This document shows, one piece after another, positions 1-8,000 of a stretch of DNA of 40,618 nucleotides. The position numbers were made by a program, and so were the translations under genes. Within the stretch, counting starts at the first letter, position 1. Each line of letters begins with the position of its first letter. Source of the DNA: Muribaculaceae bacterium (GTDB lineage: Bacteria > Bacteroidota > Bacteroidia > Bacteroidales > Muribaculaceae); contig JAGCRW010000029.1 in assembly GCA_017964485.1 (NCBI GenBank), positions 1 to 40,618 of the forward strand, written 5' to 3'. Below the pieces are notes generated by a model that worked only from the letters and a program-made list of their open reading frames with translations, ran no database searches and had not been told where the DNA came from.

Positions 1-17
1 AAGGTATACCTTTGCAA

Positions 18-68
18 CCTGTCAGGGGCTTCCTTCCGGCCTGCGGCCTTCAGACAACCCCTGACAGG
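18..68. repeat. GC-rich inverted repeat
   Basis: A perfect 11-bp inverted repeat (CCTGTCAGGGG at 18-28 and its complement at 58-68) encloses a GC-rich loop that itself contains GGCC-TGC-GGCC (39-49). No T-run follows on either side, so it is not a clear intrinsic terminator. A TACCTTTG promoter-like box (7-14) lies just before it. It could be a REP-like element or the end of an upstream transcript. Confidence 0.5.
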
Positions 69-176
69 AATAAAAACGAAATAGTCAACTCCCTTTAGGG
101 ATAAGTTTAATCGAGTCGACTTTTAAAAGGTGAAAAACTGATAAAAACAGTCAACCAAAATCAGGCAATCACAAAA

Positions 177-239
177 CTGTCCCAAGTGTCCCAAACGACC
201 CAAGTGTCTCAAATGATTCAATTTTCTCAAGTGACTCAA
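177..239. repeat. 9-bp tandem repeat, seven units
   Basis: Seven consecutive 9-mers, all ending in CAA (CTGTCCCAA, GTGTCCCAA, ACGACCCAA, GTGTCTCAA, ATGATTCAA, TTTTCTCAA, GTGACTCAA), lie in the AT-rich spacer upstream of thrS. Conservation is limited to the YCAA half. An antisense open frame across it (HLxxL-type peptide) is a by-product of the periodicity. Confidence 0.75.
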
Positions 240-382
240 GCGCCCCCGGTGTCTAATGAAATTGTTTTTAATCGTACTTAATCGTTTGAAAATTTTTTTC
301 ATTTTTGTCCCACGAGGTTCTGATGGAGCATTTTTATGTTGTAAAGCTTTTGCATAGTGCAATTTGCATTGATGTTGAAAAA

Positions 383-410
383 AACTGACAACTGATAACT
401 GATAACTGAA
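383..410. repeat. 7-bp tandem repeat AACTGAY, four units
   Basis: Four tandem heptamers (AACTGAC, AACTGAT, AACTGAT, AACTGAA) end 10 bp before the thrS -7 box, so they occupy the spacer and the place where a -33 element should be. Copy-number change here would alter promoter geometry. Confidence 0.7.
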
Positions 411-420
411 AACTTTTTAC

Positions 421-428
421 TACCTTTG
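421..428 (+). promoter_or_regulatory. thrS promoter, -7 box
   Basis: TACCTTTG matches the Bacteroidetes -7 consensus TAnnTTTG. Predicted transcription start is about 433, giving a leader of roughly 58 nt before thrS. No convincing -33 TTTG is seen; heptamer repeats fill that position. A short GTGC/GCAC hairpin lies in the leader. Confidence 0.65.
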
Positions 429-491
429 CGGCTTGATTTAGAACGTGCTTTTGTATGGCACAAGTATTAACGCAAACATTTACAATAATTT

Positions 492-2426
492 ATGATTAAC
501 ATTAAATTTCCTGACGGAAGTGTAAGAGAGTATGAGAGTGGGGTAACTCCACTGCAAGTTGCTGAGAGCATTAGCTCTGGGCTGGCACGTAACGTGTTGG
601 CTGCCAGCGTAAACGATGTTGAATGGGACATATCTCGACCAATTTGTAACGACGGTGAGATAAAACTCTTCAAGTGGGACGACCCCGAGGGCAAGCACGC
701 CTTCTGGCACACTTCGGCACACTTGCTTGCCGAGGCTTTGCAAGAACTTTATCCTGGTGTTCAATTTGGTATTGGTCCAGCTATCGAGAATGGTTTCTAC
801 TACGACATCGATCCAGGTGACAACGAAATCACTCAGGCCGATTTCCCAAAAATCGAGAAGAAAATGGCCGAGCTGGTGGCTAAGAAAGAAGAGGTGGTTC
901 GCGCCGACATCACGAAGGCCGACGCCCTTAAATTCTTTGGCGATACTGGCCAAACCTACAAAATAGAGCTTATCAACGACCTGCAAGACGGTACTATCAG
1001 CACCTACACTCAAGGTGCGTTCACCGACCTTTGCCGTGGTCCTCACATCCCCAACACCGCCCCTATCAAGGCAGTGAAGGTCCTCTCACTTGCTGGCGCT
1101 TACTGGCGTGGCGACGAGACCCGCAAGCAGATGCTTCGCGTGTACGGCATCTCGTTCCCCAAAAAATCGATGCTCGACGAATATCTGGTTTTCCTTGAGG
1201 AGGCCAAGAAGCGTGACCACCGCAAGATTGGTAAGGAGATGGAGCTCTTCGCATTCTCACAGCGAGTTGGTCAGGGCTTGCCACTGTGGCTACCTAAGGG
1301 TGCCGCTCTGCGCAACCGCTTGCAAGACTATCTCGCCAAGATTCAAAAGAAATATGGCTACGAGCAGGTTATCACTCCACACATAGGCAACAAGAACCTG
1401 TATGTGACCAGCGGTCACTACGCAAAATATGGAAAGGACTCGTTCCAACCCATCCACACTCCTGAGGAAGGCGAGGAATATATGCTCAAACCTATGAACT
1501 GTCCTCACCACTGCGAGATTTACCGCACCTCGCCACGCAGTTACAAAGACCTGCCACTGCGTTTTGCCGAGTTCGGTACCGTATATCGCTATGAGCAAAG
1601 TGGCGAGCTTCACGGATTGACCCGCGTGCGCTCGTTCACACAAGACGACGCCCACCTGTTCTGTACTCCCGAGCAGCTCAAGCAGGAGTTCCTGAGCGTG
1701 ATGGACATCATCAACCACATCTTGGGTGTGTTTGGTTTTGAATATGAGGCACAAATTTCGCTTCGCGATCCCAATAACAAGGAGAAATATGTGGGCAGCG
1801 ACGAGAACTGGGAGCGTGCCGAGCGCGCCATCGTCGAAGCTTGCGAGGAAAAAGGTCTTCCCGCAAAGCAGGTTGAAGGCGAGGCTGCATTCTATGGCCC
1901 AAAACTTGACTTCATGGTTAAGGACGCTCTGGGTCGCCGTTGGCAGTTGGGCACCATCCAGGTTGACTACAACCTGCCTGAGCGCTTTGAGCTGGAATAC
2001 ACCGGTAGCGACAACGCCAAGCACCGCCCAATCATGATTCACCGCGCGCCATTTGGCTCGCTCGAGCGTTTCGTGGCTGTGCTGCTTGAGCACACTGTGG
2101 GCAAGCTGCCATTGTGGCTGGCTCCTGAACAGGTAGTGGTACTGCCCATCAGCGAAAAGTACAACGAATATGCAAAACACGTTGCACAGGTCCTCAACGA
2201 CGCCGAAGTGCGTACGATCATTGATGACCGAAACGAGAAAATCGGCAAGAAAATTCGCGACAATGAGCTCAAAAGAATACCATATTTGCTCATTGTATGT
2301 GAAAAAGAAGCTGCAAATGAAGAAGTTTCGGTAAGAAAACAGGGCGGAATTGATAAAGGTTCAGAAAAAATTACTACCTTTGCAGCCGAAATCACTCAAG
2401 AAGTGAACGAAATGATAAACTTATAA
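492..2426 (+). CDS. thrS: threonyl-tRNA synthetase
   Basis: Class II aminoacyl-tRNA synthetase that charges tRNA-Thr in the cytoplasm. The 644-residue protein has the usual full-length layout: an N-terminal TGS domain (about 1-60), an editing domain with the HxxxH motif at H73/H77, a catalytic core with the zinc-ligand segment NCPHHCEIY, motif 2 around [15 protein letters not shown], motif 3 [11 protein letters not shown], and a C-terminal anticodon-binding domain. The ATG at 492 gives a natural TGS start ([10 protein letters not shown]). It is the first gene of a translation operon, 9 nt ahead of infC, and its 3' end carries an internal promoter. No anomalies were seen. Confidence 0.97.
   Translation: MINIKFPDGSVREYESGVTPLQVAESISSGLARNVLAASVNDVEWDISRPICNDGEIKLFKWDDPEGKHAFWHTSAHLLAEALQELYPGVQFGIGPAIENGFYYDIDPGDNEITQADFPKIEKKMAELVAKKEEVVRADITKADALKFFGDTGQTYKIELINDLQDGTISTYTQGAFTDLCRGPHIPNTAPIKAVKVLSLAGAYWRGDETRKQMLRVYGISFPKKSMLDEYLVFLEEAKKRDHRKIGKEMELFAFSQRVGQGLPLWLPKGAALRNRLQDYLAKIQKKYGYEQVITPHIGNKNLYVTSGHYAKYGKDSFQPIHTPEEGEEYMLKPMNCPHHCEIYRTSPRSYKDLPLRFAEFGTVYRYEQSGELHGLTRVRSFTQDDAHLFCTPEQLKQEFLSVMDIINHILGVFGFEYEAQISLRDPNNKEKYVGSDENWERAERAIVEACEEKGLPAKQVEGEAAFYGPKLDFMVKDALGRRWQLGTIQVDYNLPERFELEYTGSDNAKHRPIMIHRAPFGSLERFVAVLLEHTVGKLPLWLAPEQVVVLPISEKYNEYAKHVAQVLNDAEVRTIIDDRNEKIGKKIRDNELKRIPYLLIVCEKEAANEEVSVRKQGGIDKGSEKITTFAAEITQEVNEMINL
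2350..2382 (+). promoter_or_regulatory. internal promoter for infC inside thrS
   Basis: TTG (2350-2352), 22 nt, TACCTTTG (2375-2382) inside the last codons of thrS. Predicted start of transcription is about 2387, 49 nt before infC. It would let infC-rpmI-rplT be made independently of thrS. Confidence 0.5.
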
Positions 2427-2435
2427 CATTACTGA

Positions 2436-3128
2436 ATGCAGAAAAAACCTTTTTGGAGTGGCCCTAAAAAGCCAATGAACGGTGGCCCTAACAAGGGGAA
2501 AAACCGTAATCAGCGAGGTGGCAAGCAGCACAAAGAAGAGCTCGCCATCAACGACGAAATCCGTGCTCCCGAAGTGCGACTTGTGGGTGACAATGTGGAA
2601 GAGGGCATCTACCCTATCCTCAAAGCGCTCAAGATTGCTGAGGAACAGGAACTGGACCTCATCGAGATTGCACCAATGGCACAGCCTCCTGTGTGCAAGA
2701 TTATGGACTATCAGAAGTATCAGTTCCAGCAGCGCAAGAAGCTCAAGGAGCAAAAGGCCAAGGCCACTAAGGTTGTTGTCAAGGAGATAAGATTCGGACC
2801 ACAAACCGATGAGCATGACTACAACTTCAAGCTCAAGCACGCCATCGGTTTCTTGAAGGAAGGCGCTAAAGTAAAGAGCTATGTGTTCTTCAAAGGACGC
2901 TCAATCCTCTTCAAGGAGCAAGGCGAAGTGCTGCTTCTCAGATTTGCCAACGACCTCGAGGACTATGCAAAGGTTGATCAGATGCCGGTGCTCGAAGGCA
3001 AGCGCATGACTATCATGCTCTCGCCAAAGAAGCAAACCTCGAAGAAGAAGGATGCCGACAAGCCCAAGGACGATTCTCCAAAGGCAGCACCTGCCCCCGA
3101 GGCGCCCGAAGCACCAGCTCAAGATTGA
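2436..3128 (+). CDS. infC: translation initiation factor IF-3
   Basis: IF-3 binds the 30S subunit and controls start-codon and initiator-tRNA selection. The conserved N-domain start is at [14 protein letters not shown] (about residues 38-51), followed by the helical linker rich in Lys/Gln and the C-domain ending near [16 protein letters not shown]. The protein is 230 residues, longer than the usual ~180, because of a basic Asn/Gly/Lys N-terminal extension (1-37) and a Lys/Pro/Ala-rich C-terminal tail (about 195-230), both low-complexity. It uses a plain ATG rather than the rare AUU of enterobacterial infC. It follows thrS by 9 nt and precedes rpmI. Confidence 0.95.
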   Translation: MQKKPFWSGPKKPMNGGPNKGKNRNQRGGKQHKEELAINDEIRAPEVRLVGDNVEEGIYPILKALKIAEEQELDLIEIAPMAQPPVCKIMDYQKYQFQQRKKLKEQKAKATKVVVKEIRFGPQTDEHDYNFKLKHAIGFLKEGAKVKSYVFFKGRSILFKEQGEVLLLRFANDLEDYAKVDQMPVLEGKRMTIMLSPKKQTSKKKDADKPKDDSPKAAPAPEAPEAPAQD

Positions 3129-3142
3129 CGGTTCTGCATCAT

Positions 3143-3216
3143 GGCTAAGCTCCCACACAGCGCTTAGCCTTTGAAACGAAAAAATGGGGCATTAGGCTTG
3201 GTAAGTGCCTAGTCCC
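3143..3216 (+). promoter_or_regulatory. two stacked hairpins in the infC-rpmI spacer (possible r-protein leader)
   Basis: First hairpin: GGCTAAGC (3143-3150) with GCTTAGCC (3162-3169), a perfect 8-bp stem. Second: TAGGC with GCCTA, extended outward by GGG/CCC, spanning about 3187-3216. Neither is followed by a T-run. By analogy with L20-controlled leaders of infC-rpmI-rplT operons in other phyla, this may be a binding site for L20 or L35; that role is inference. Confidence 0.4.
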
Positions 3217-3252
3217 TTGATTAATAACAATTTTTTAAAAACAAATTCAAAA

Positions 3253-3450
3253 ATGCCAAAAGTTAAGACTAATTCCGGTGCCAAAAAAAGGTTTACCTTT
3301 ACCGGAACAGGGAAGATTAAAAGAAAGCATGCTTACAAGAGTCACATCTTGACAAAGAAGACTAAGAAGCAGAAGAGAAACCTCACTAAGGTGAGCATCG
3401 TTGACAAAGCTAACCTCAACTCCATCCGCGAGTTGCTCGTTAAGAAATAA
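3253..3450 (+). CDS. rpmI: 50S ribosomal protein L35
   Basis: L35 is a small basic protein of the large ribosomal subunit. The 65-residue product begins [14 protein letters not shown] and is rich in Lys, as the family is. A longer frame opens at a GTG at 3205, but its extra residues do not resemble L35 and overlap the hairpin region, so the ATG at 3253 is chosen. It lies between infC and rplT, the classic order, with an A-rich stretch just upstream of the ATG rather than a Shine-Dalgarno site. Confidence 0.95.
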   Translation: MPKVKTNSGAKKRFTFTGTGKIKRKHAYKSHILTKKTKKQKRNLTKVSIVDKANLNSIRELLVKK

Positions 3451-3584
3451 TCAAGCGACATCAACCAAGTAAAGTTTCTAAACACTTTTAATCAACAAGA
3501 GATTTTTATCATTTTTATTAACCGAATGCTTAGCACAAAAGAGCAGTAATTGCTGCCGCTAACGTTCACAATTCATTTAAAAAA

Positions 3585-3938
3585 ATGCCAAGATCAGTAA
3601 ATCACGTTGCTTCAAGAGCAAAACGTAAAAAGATTCTTAAACTTACAAGAGGTTATTTCGGCGCACGCAAGAACGTCTGGACCGTTGCCAAGAACACTTG
3701 GGAGAAGGGTTTGACCTACGCTTATCGCGACCGCAAGAACAAGAAACGTAACTTCCGCGCTCTGTGGATTCAGCGTATCAACGCTGCCGCACGCTTGGAG
3801 GACCTTTCTTACTCTAAGTTGATGGGCTTGATTCACAAGTCGGGTATCGAGATCAACCGCAAGGTGCTCGCCGACCTGGCCATGAACAACCCAGAGGCTT
3901 TCAAGGCTATCGTCGAGAAGGCCAAGAACGCTCAGTAA
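3585..3938 (+). CDS. rplT: 50S ribosomal protein L20
   Basis: L20 binds 23S rRNA early in large-subunit assembly and in several phyla represses its own operon. The 117-residue protein starts [18 protein letters not shown] and has the basic helical N-terminus and the globular C-domain ([20 protein letters not shown]) typical of the family at full length. It is the last gene of the operon; a strong hairpin terminator follows 52 nt after the stop. Confidence 0.97.
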   Translation: MPRSVNHVASRAKRKKILKLTRGYFGARKNVWTVAKNTWEKGLTYAYRDRKNKKRNFRALWIQRINAAARLEDLSYSKLMGLIHKSGIEINRKVLADLAMNNPEAFKAIVEKAKNAQ

Positions 3939-3990
3939 TCAAAGGATTATCATAACGAGCAACAACCGCGAGTAAACTTACCTCAAAAAG

Positions 3991-4031
3991 ATGGACTTCC
4001 TCTCTCTCACGAGATGAAGTTCATTTTTTTT
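3991..4031 (+). terminator. terminator of the thrS-rplT operon
   Basis: ATGGACTTC (3991-3999) pairs with GAAGTTCAT (4016-4024) with one G-U pair, followed at once by a run of T (4024-4031). Confidence 0.85.
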
Positions 4032-4070
4032 GCCTTTTTGAGGCATTTTGTGAGAAAAAATGCCAGAAAA

Positions 4071-4102
4071 TTTGGAAATTTCTTTTTTTGATAGTAATTT
4101 TG
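4071..4102 (+). promoter_or_regulatory. strong promoter for a non-coding RNA
   Basis: TTTG (4071-4074), 20 nt, TAATTTTG (4095-4102): a full match to the Bacteroidetes housekeeping promoter. No protein gene follows on this strand before the terminator at 4318-4362. Confidence 0.8.
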
Positions 4103-4106
4103 CGAT

Positions 4107-4362
4107 AATAAAATAGGTCATTGACTTAATGCCGCATCAAAGCTGATTGGGATACTCTTCAAATTTTTCATGAAATGCCGAGAAAAGTATTCTTGTCAAT
4201 GGCGGGCCTCAACCTTAACCGGTGTCTTCGCGACCAGAGGATTACAAAGACTTGGATACCCTCAAATCCTGTTTTTATCGGAGTTTCATCACATCCCTTT
4301 GATGTGGCTTTATCATAAAAGGATGCTACCCAGCAATATTGCTTAGGTAGCATCCTTTCTTT
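4107..4362 (+). ncRNA. ncRNA candidate downstream of rplT, Bacteroidales-1 type (possible 6S-like RNA)
   Basis: A ~250-nt transcript unit bounded by its own promoter (4071-4102) and an intrinsic terminator (4318-4362). The Bacteroidales-1 RNA motif is known to lie downstream of the L20 gene, with exactly such a promoter and terminator, and has been discussed as the 6S RNA of this group; the identification here rests on position, bounds and structure, not on a covariance match. A rod-like element is visible: the segment near 4149-4160 pairs with about 4181-4192 around an inner stem, and CACATC/GATGTG forms a small hairpin near 4290-4306. A ~58-codon frame inside it runs into the terminator stem and looks fortuitous. 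Confidence 0.65.
4318..4362. terminator. two-way terminator between ncRNA and barrel gene
   Basis: A perfect 13-bp stem (4318-4330 with 4346-4358) has a loop that contains the self-complementary AGCAATATTGCT. T-rich DNA follows on both strands, so it can end both the plus-strand ncRNA and the minus-strand gene whose stop is at 4384. Confidence 0.88.
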
Positions 4363-4383
4363 ATTATTGTAACAGCGCTTTAT

Positions 4384-5082
4384 CTACTTGAGCCTGATGT
4401 TGTAGCCTAAAGTTACCATTATCGACATTGACGATGAACCCTGGAAAGGGTCGGTCTTGTGGTTGCGGAACACGTCGTTTAGACCATAATAGAAGCGGCC
4501 CTCAAGGTTGATGGCATGCTTGGGAGCAATGTTGACTTCTATGCCCAAGCCTGCCGATATGCCATAGTCGAAGCGGCGATGCACTGGCTCGACATACTGC
4601 TCCAACTGGCGATAAGAATTAGCAAGTTCCTCAATCGAAGCAGCATTCTCGTAGTCGAAGTTACTCGAAGTCTTCTCCCCTATCATTATGCCAATCTCAG
4701 GACCAGCATTGAAGAAGAACCGCGCCTTATCGCTGCCAAAGAAGATGTGCGTGAGTAACGGAACCTGAATATAGGTAAACTGTCGGCTGAAACTATAACC
4801 CTCGAGCGGCTTGAAGTCCTCTTTCCAGCCTCGCTGCTCAAGGTTGACCTCACCAATAAGTCCAAAATGGTTCTCTTCGATATACCTCACGCTGGCACCA
4901 ATCACCATGCCGCCAATCATCTTCTGCGGCACCGATGGTTGGAAGTTAACTCTCGACAGACTCATGCCTCCCTTCGCCCCTACGCTGACATTATGGTCGC
5001 TGAAGTCAAGCGCATGAGCCATGCTACCACTCACCATGAGCAGCACCACGAACAAAGCGTATGTGAAGCAGCGATTATTCAT
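4384..5082 (-). CDS. outer-membrane beta-barrel protein (PorT-like)
   Basis: A 232-residue protein with a signal peptide (MNNRCFTYALFVVLLM... cleavage after about AHA, residue 24) and alternating amphipathic strands: GAKGGMSLSRVNF, GGMVIGASVRYI, GLIGEVNLEQRGW, and a final strand ending in YNIRLK. This matches the Bacteroidetes family of small PorT-type outer-membrane barrels of 8-10 strands. Its ATG lies inside the last codons of the upstream LysM gene (8-nt overlap, ATGAATAA), which suggests translational coupling and a shared envelope role. The exact function is unknown; PorT itself works in type IX secretion, but nothing here proves that for this copy. Confidence 0.75.
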   Translation of the reverse strand: MNNRCFTYALFVVLLMVSGSMAHALDFSDHNVSVGAKGGMSLSRVNFQPSVPQKMIGGMVIGASVRYIEENHFGLIGEVNLEQRGWKEDFKPLEGYSFSRQFTYIQVPLLTHIFFGSDKARFFFNAGPEIGIMIGEKTSSNFDYENAASIEELANSYRQLEQYVEPVHRRFDYGISAGLGIEVNIAPKHAINLEGRFYYGLNDVFRNHKTDPFQGSSSMSIMVTLGYNIRLK

Positions 5083-7042
5083 TCAAGTCGGTAATCGTGA
5101 GCTCTTTTTTAGGAGTGAGATTTATAATGCGCACCGACTTGTTGATATATCCAGTCCAGTTATTGGCACGCTCAGAGAAGAAATTGGTCTGTATGCCTTT
5201 ATAAGCCGAGGCCTTCTCGCCCGGTGTGACATCATTGATGTAAGCGTTTACCAAGAACATGCCCACATCAAATCCAAAGACGCTCATGTTAGGAGTGCTA
5301 GTAGAAACCTTTGTGCCATAGCGCTTCACATACTTGTTGCTTAAAGCTTTAACCTCGGAATTGTCGGGCAGGAAGAAGCGAGAATAAATATGAGTGTCAA
5401 TAGCCATGAACTCGTCTTTGTGCTTCTTGATATACATAGTGTACTCTGGATGCCCCAGGAGCTCCAAGCGGCAGTCAACGCGTGTGCCCTTGGCCTCAAT
5501 TATGCCGGTAGCAAACTTGTTGAAGAACGCCTCTTTGCCATTGGCTGGGATGAACAAGTACTTCGTCGCGGGGTCAAGATATCTTGAGAGTGTCTTGCCT
5601 GTGAGCTCACTGGCGATGGTCAATGTCTTATGGGGATGCTTGCTCACATTGGCATATTTCTTTATCTCTTCATAGATGTCCTTAGATGCCTCGCTGGGGT
5701 CATCAAGGAACACAAGCTCATAGTCCTGGAATTGTGTCTTGAGCATCTCGATTATCGAGGCATTGAGGTAAGGCGAGGGAATGTTTACCTGCATAGAACG
5801 CTGGTTGCTGATATAGTCCTCACTTTGAGTATAGAAGCAGTTAAGGATATCAATGTTGTTCTTCTGGCCATAGGCAAGAATGCGCTTCAGCTGGTCGCTC
5901 TCAGATGGCGCGATGATGATGTCGCTCTTCTTAAGTGCATCAAGCGAGAGAATGCTGTCGGTAATGCCTGGACTGAGCTTCGTGTCATAGACATTGATGT
6001 TCAGTGGCTTGGTGAGTTTGCCACCTAGACTGTCAAGCGCCATCACAAAGCCATTGAAGAAGTCATCATAGTCGCGGGCGTTCTTGTTGCGATTGGCCAT
6101 ATCGGTCTGGAACGGCAGGATAATGCTGATGTTCACACTATTGTCCTTGTTGGGCAAGTGCACATCATTGTAAACCTCATCAAACTTATCCTTATAGTTA
6201 TTCTCAAGCTGCTCCTCGGTCATGGTTGAGGTGTTTACCACCTGCTTGTCTATAGCATCACGAGGGATGTAAATGGTTTTACCCTTCTTGAGTTTTGACA
6301 CTTCGGGATTAGCGTCTTTAAGCACCTTCACGCTGATGCCATTGGCGGCAGCCACACTCTCGTAGGTGTCGCCAGCTGTAACGACATAAGGAATGAATTG
6401 CTTGATATCCTTCTGAACGATAATGTCTTTAGTAGTATTAGGCAGAATCATCACCACATCGTCAACCTGCAGATTGGCGCTTGCGATGCCAGGGTTAAGC
6501 TCTATAAGCTTCTCGATGGTGGTGTTATAAGCCTTAGCAATACCATAGAGCGTCTCACCGCTCTTGATGGTGTGATACACTATCTTGTTGGCTGTGGGCT
6601 TAGCGGGAATGACAAGCTGGTCGCCCACCTTGAGACCATAAGCGATAGAGGGATTTGCAGCAAGCAACTCGCCCTCAGTGACGCCGTAGGTACGTGAGAT
6701 GCCATACACGCTCTCGCCACTCTTCACGGTGTGAGTCACCACATCGCCTGCAACCGTCTTCTTGTTGCCCGACGATTGCTTTGTGTCGTTATTGAACTCA
6801 CTAACTGGCAAGAAAAGCAACTGCTTCTTGGCTACGCCGTTGCGTGCCGACGGGTTGTATTTCAAGACAAGGTCTTTGTTGACACCAATCTTCTTGGAAA
6901 TATCTTGCACCGTCTCGTTCTTCTTTACCTCATAATAATAATAGGTCTCGTTACCTAGTTTCTTAGTAGGTAAATTCAACTTAGCGCTCAGAGTGCAGGT
7001 GGCTGCAACAAGCAATATTGCTAATGTTAATATCTTCTTCAT
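5075..7042 (-). CDS. LysM-repeat protein with periplasmic-binding-like domain
   Basis: A 655-residue exported protein (signal peptide about 1-20). Four LysM modules, which bind peptidoglycan N-acetylglucosamine chains, lie at about 36-80, 104-148, 154-200 and 217-262 (for example HTVKSGESVYGISRTYGV and HTIKSGETLYGIAKAYNT). The C-terminal part (about 295-645, starting NISIILPFQTDMANRN) resembles a type I periplasmic-binding/receptor-family ligand fold, as found in Bacteroidetes LysM proteins annotated near amino-acid-binding domains. It probably sits in the periplasm anchored to the wall. It is co-transcribed and overlaps with the barrel gene. Ligand unknown. Confidence 0.75.
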   Translation of the reverse strand: MKKILTLAILLVAATCTLSAKLNLPTKKLGNETYYYYEVKKNETVQDISKKIGVNKDLVLKYNPSARNGVAKKQLLFLPVSEFNNDTKQSSGNKKTVAGDVVTHTVKSGESVYGISRTYGVTEGELLAANPSIAYGLKVGDQLVIPAKPTANKIVYHTIKSGETLYGIAKAYNTTIEKLIELNPGIASANLQVDDVVMILPNTTKDIIVQKDIKQFIPYVVTAGDTYESVAAANGISVKVLKDANPEVSKLKKGKTIYIPRDAIDKQVVNTSTMTEEQLENNYKDKFDEVYNDVHLPNKDNSVNISIILPFQTDMANRNKNARDYDDFFNGFVMALDSLGGKLTKPLNINVYDTKLSPGITDSILSLDALKKSDIIIAPSESDQLKRILAYGQKNNIDILNCFYTQSEDYISNQRSMQVNIPSPYLNASIIEMLKTQFQDYELVFLDDPSEASKDIYEEIKKYANVSKHPHKTLTIASELTGKTLSRYLDPATKYLFIPANGKEAFFNKFATGIIEAKGTRVDCRLELLGHPEYTMYIKKHKDEFMAIDTHIYSRFFLPDNSEVKALSNKYVKRYGTKVSTSTPNMSVFGFDVGMFLVNAYINDVTPGEKASAYKGIQTNFFSERANNWTGYINKSVRIINLTPKKELTITDLNE

Positions 7043-7115
7043 AATTATCGTTGTTTCTTATTGACAATCACATTAATTACGTTGTTCTATTTGGGGAAAG
7101 GAACAAATTTATGTG

Positions 7116-7146
7116 CAAAAATAGTGCAAACCGAGCGCATAACAAA
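7116..7146 (-). promoter_or_regulatory. promoter of the LysM-barrel operon, within a dispersed repeat
   Basis: On the minus strand TTTG (7146-7143), 19 nt, TATTTTTG (7123-7116). Predicted start is near 7111, about 70 nt before the gene. A second -7-like box (TAAATTTG, 7111-7104) follows. It forms the left arm of the repeat at 7116-7200. Confidence 0.7.
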
Positions 7147-7200
7147 ATAATAAACGAAGTTTTTTTATTTTTTATACCGAGGTGCAGCCTATTTTATCCA
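7116..7200. repeat. promoter-bearing dispersed repeat, copy 1
   Basis: The left arm (7116-7147) reads CAAAAATA-GTGCAAACCGAGCG-...-CAAAA; the right arm (7177-7200) reads CCGAGGTGCAGCCTA-TTTTATCCA. The arms are imperfect inverted repeats around an A/T-rich centre that can also pair with itself. The same two arms recur at 33365-33435. Confidence 0.65.
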
Positions 7201-7279
7201 ACGATAATGCAAAAAGCATTTTCAGCAAAAAAGATAGCATTTTTTACACTTTTTCGGCATGAGATGTGTGAGAGATTAA

Positions 7280-7942
7280 TTACCATGCAATCGGCGCCTT
7301 GCCGTGGCGACGCAGGTAATCATTTGCAAGCGAGAAGTGGTGGTTGCCAAAGAAACCACGATAGGCGCTCAAGGGTGACGGATGCGGAGAGGTAAGCACT
7401 AGGTGACGTGTGCGGTCGATGAAACTGCCCTTGCGTATGGCGTAGCTGCCCCACAGGATGAAGACCAGATGCTCACGGCGGGTGGCAAGGTGCGCTATTA
7501 CCTCGTCGGTAAACAGTTCCCAGCCACGGTTCTGGTGCGAGCCTGCACGGTGCGCCTGCACTGTAAGTGTGGAGTTGAGCAGCAGCACACCCTGTCGTGC
7601 CCAACGGCTAAGGTCGCCACTTGCAGGAATGGGCGCTCCAGTGTCGTCGTGAATTTCCTTGAATATGTTTTGCAGCGACGGCGGGAACGGCACACCATCG
7701 TTCACCGAAAAGCAAAGGCCATTGGCCTGGCCATCATCATGATATGGATCTTGACCAAGTATCACTACCTTCACGTCATTAAACGGTGTTGCATCAAATG
7801 CTGCAAAGATTTGCCGTCCAGGCGGGAACACCCGAGTGGTGCGGTACTGCTCACGCACAAAATCCGTGAGCTTAACAAAATAATCCTTCTCCCAAACATC
7901 GGCAAGCTCGTTGCGCCAACTTTCCTCAATTCGCACTGTCAT
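7280..7942 (-). CDS. ung: uracil-DNA glycosylase, family 1
   Basis: Removes uracil from DNA as the first step of base excision repair. The 220-residue protein has the family 1 water-activating motif GQDPYH at 63-68 (catalytic Asp65), the PPSLQNIFKEI segment, the uracil-binding LLLNSTLTV region (about 119-127), and the DNA-intercalating HPSPLSAYRGFFG loop near residue 186. Length and motif order are those of classical Ung. The start at 7942 gives a normal N-terminus. It is a single gene between the envelope operon and tRNA-Arg. Confidence 0.96.
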   Translation of the reverse strand: MTVRIEESWRNELADVWEKDYFVKLTDFVREQYRTTRVFPPGRQIFAAFDATPFNDVKVVILGQDPYHDDGQANGLCFSVNDGVPFPPSLQNIFKEIHDDTGAPIPASGDLSRWARQGVLLLNSTLTVQAHRAGSHQNRGWELFTDEVIAHLATRREHLVFILWGSYAIRKGSFIDRTRHLVLTSPHPSPLSAYRGFFGNHHFSLANDYLRRHGKAPIAW

Positions 7943-8000
7943 AACCTAAACCTAATAATATAAATAATGTGTAGCAAGCGCTAAATTACCAGTAATCATT

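Noticed and set aside
123-362. 79-codon minus frame with HLxxL periodicity
   Set aside because: The periodicity comes from the 9-bp tandem DNA repeat; no promoter or ribosome site.
1290-2180. Long antisense frame (296 codons) under thrS
   Set aside because: It lies wholly on the opposite strand of a certain gene, has no family resemblance, and arises from codon bias of thrS.
4171-4347. ~58-codon frame inside the ncRNA candidate
   Set aside because: It ends within the terminator stem, has no ribosome site and no recognisable protein features.
7147-7280. Intrinsic terminator for ung
   Set aside because: The A/T-rich DNA contains direct repeats (AAAATGC) but no GC-stem followed by T-run on the minus strand.
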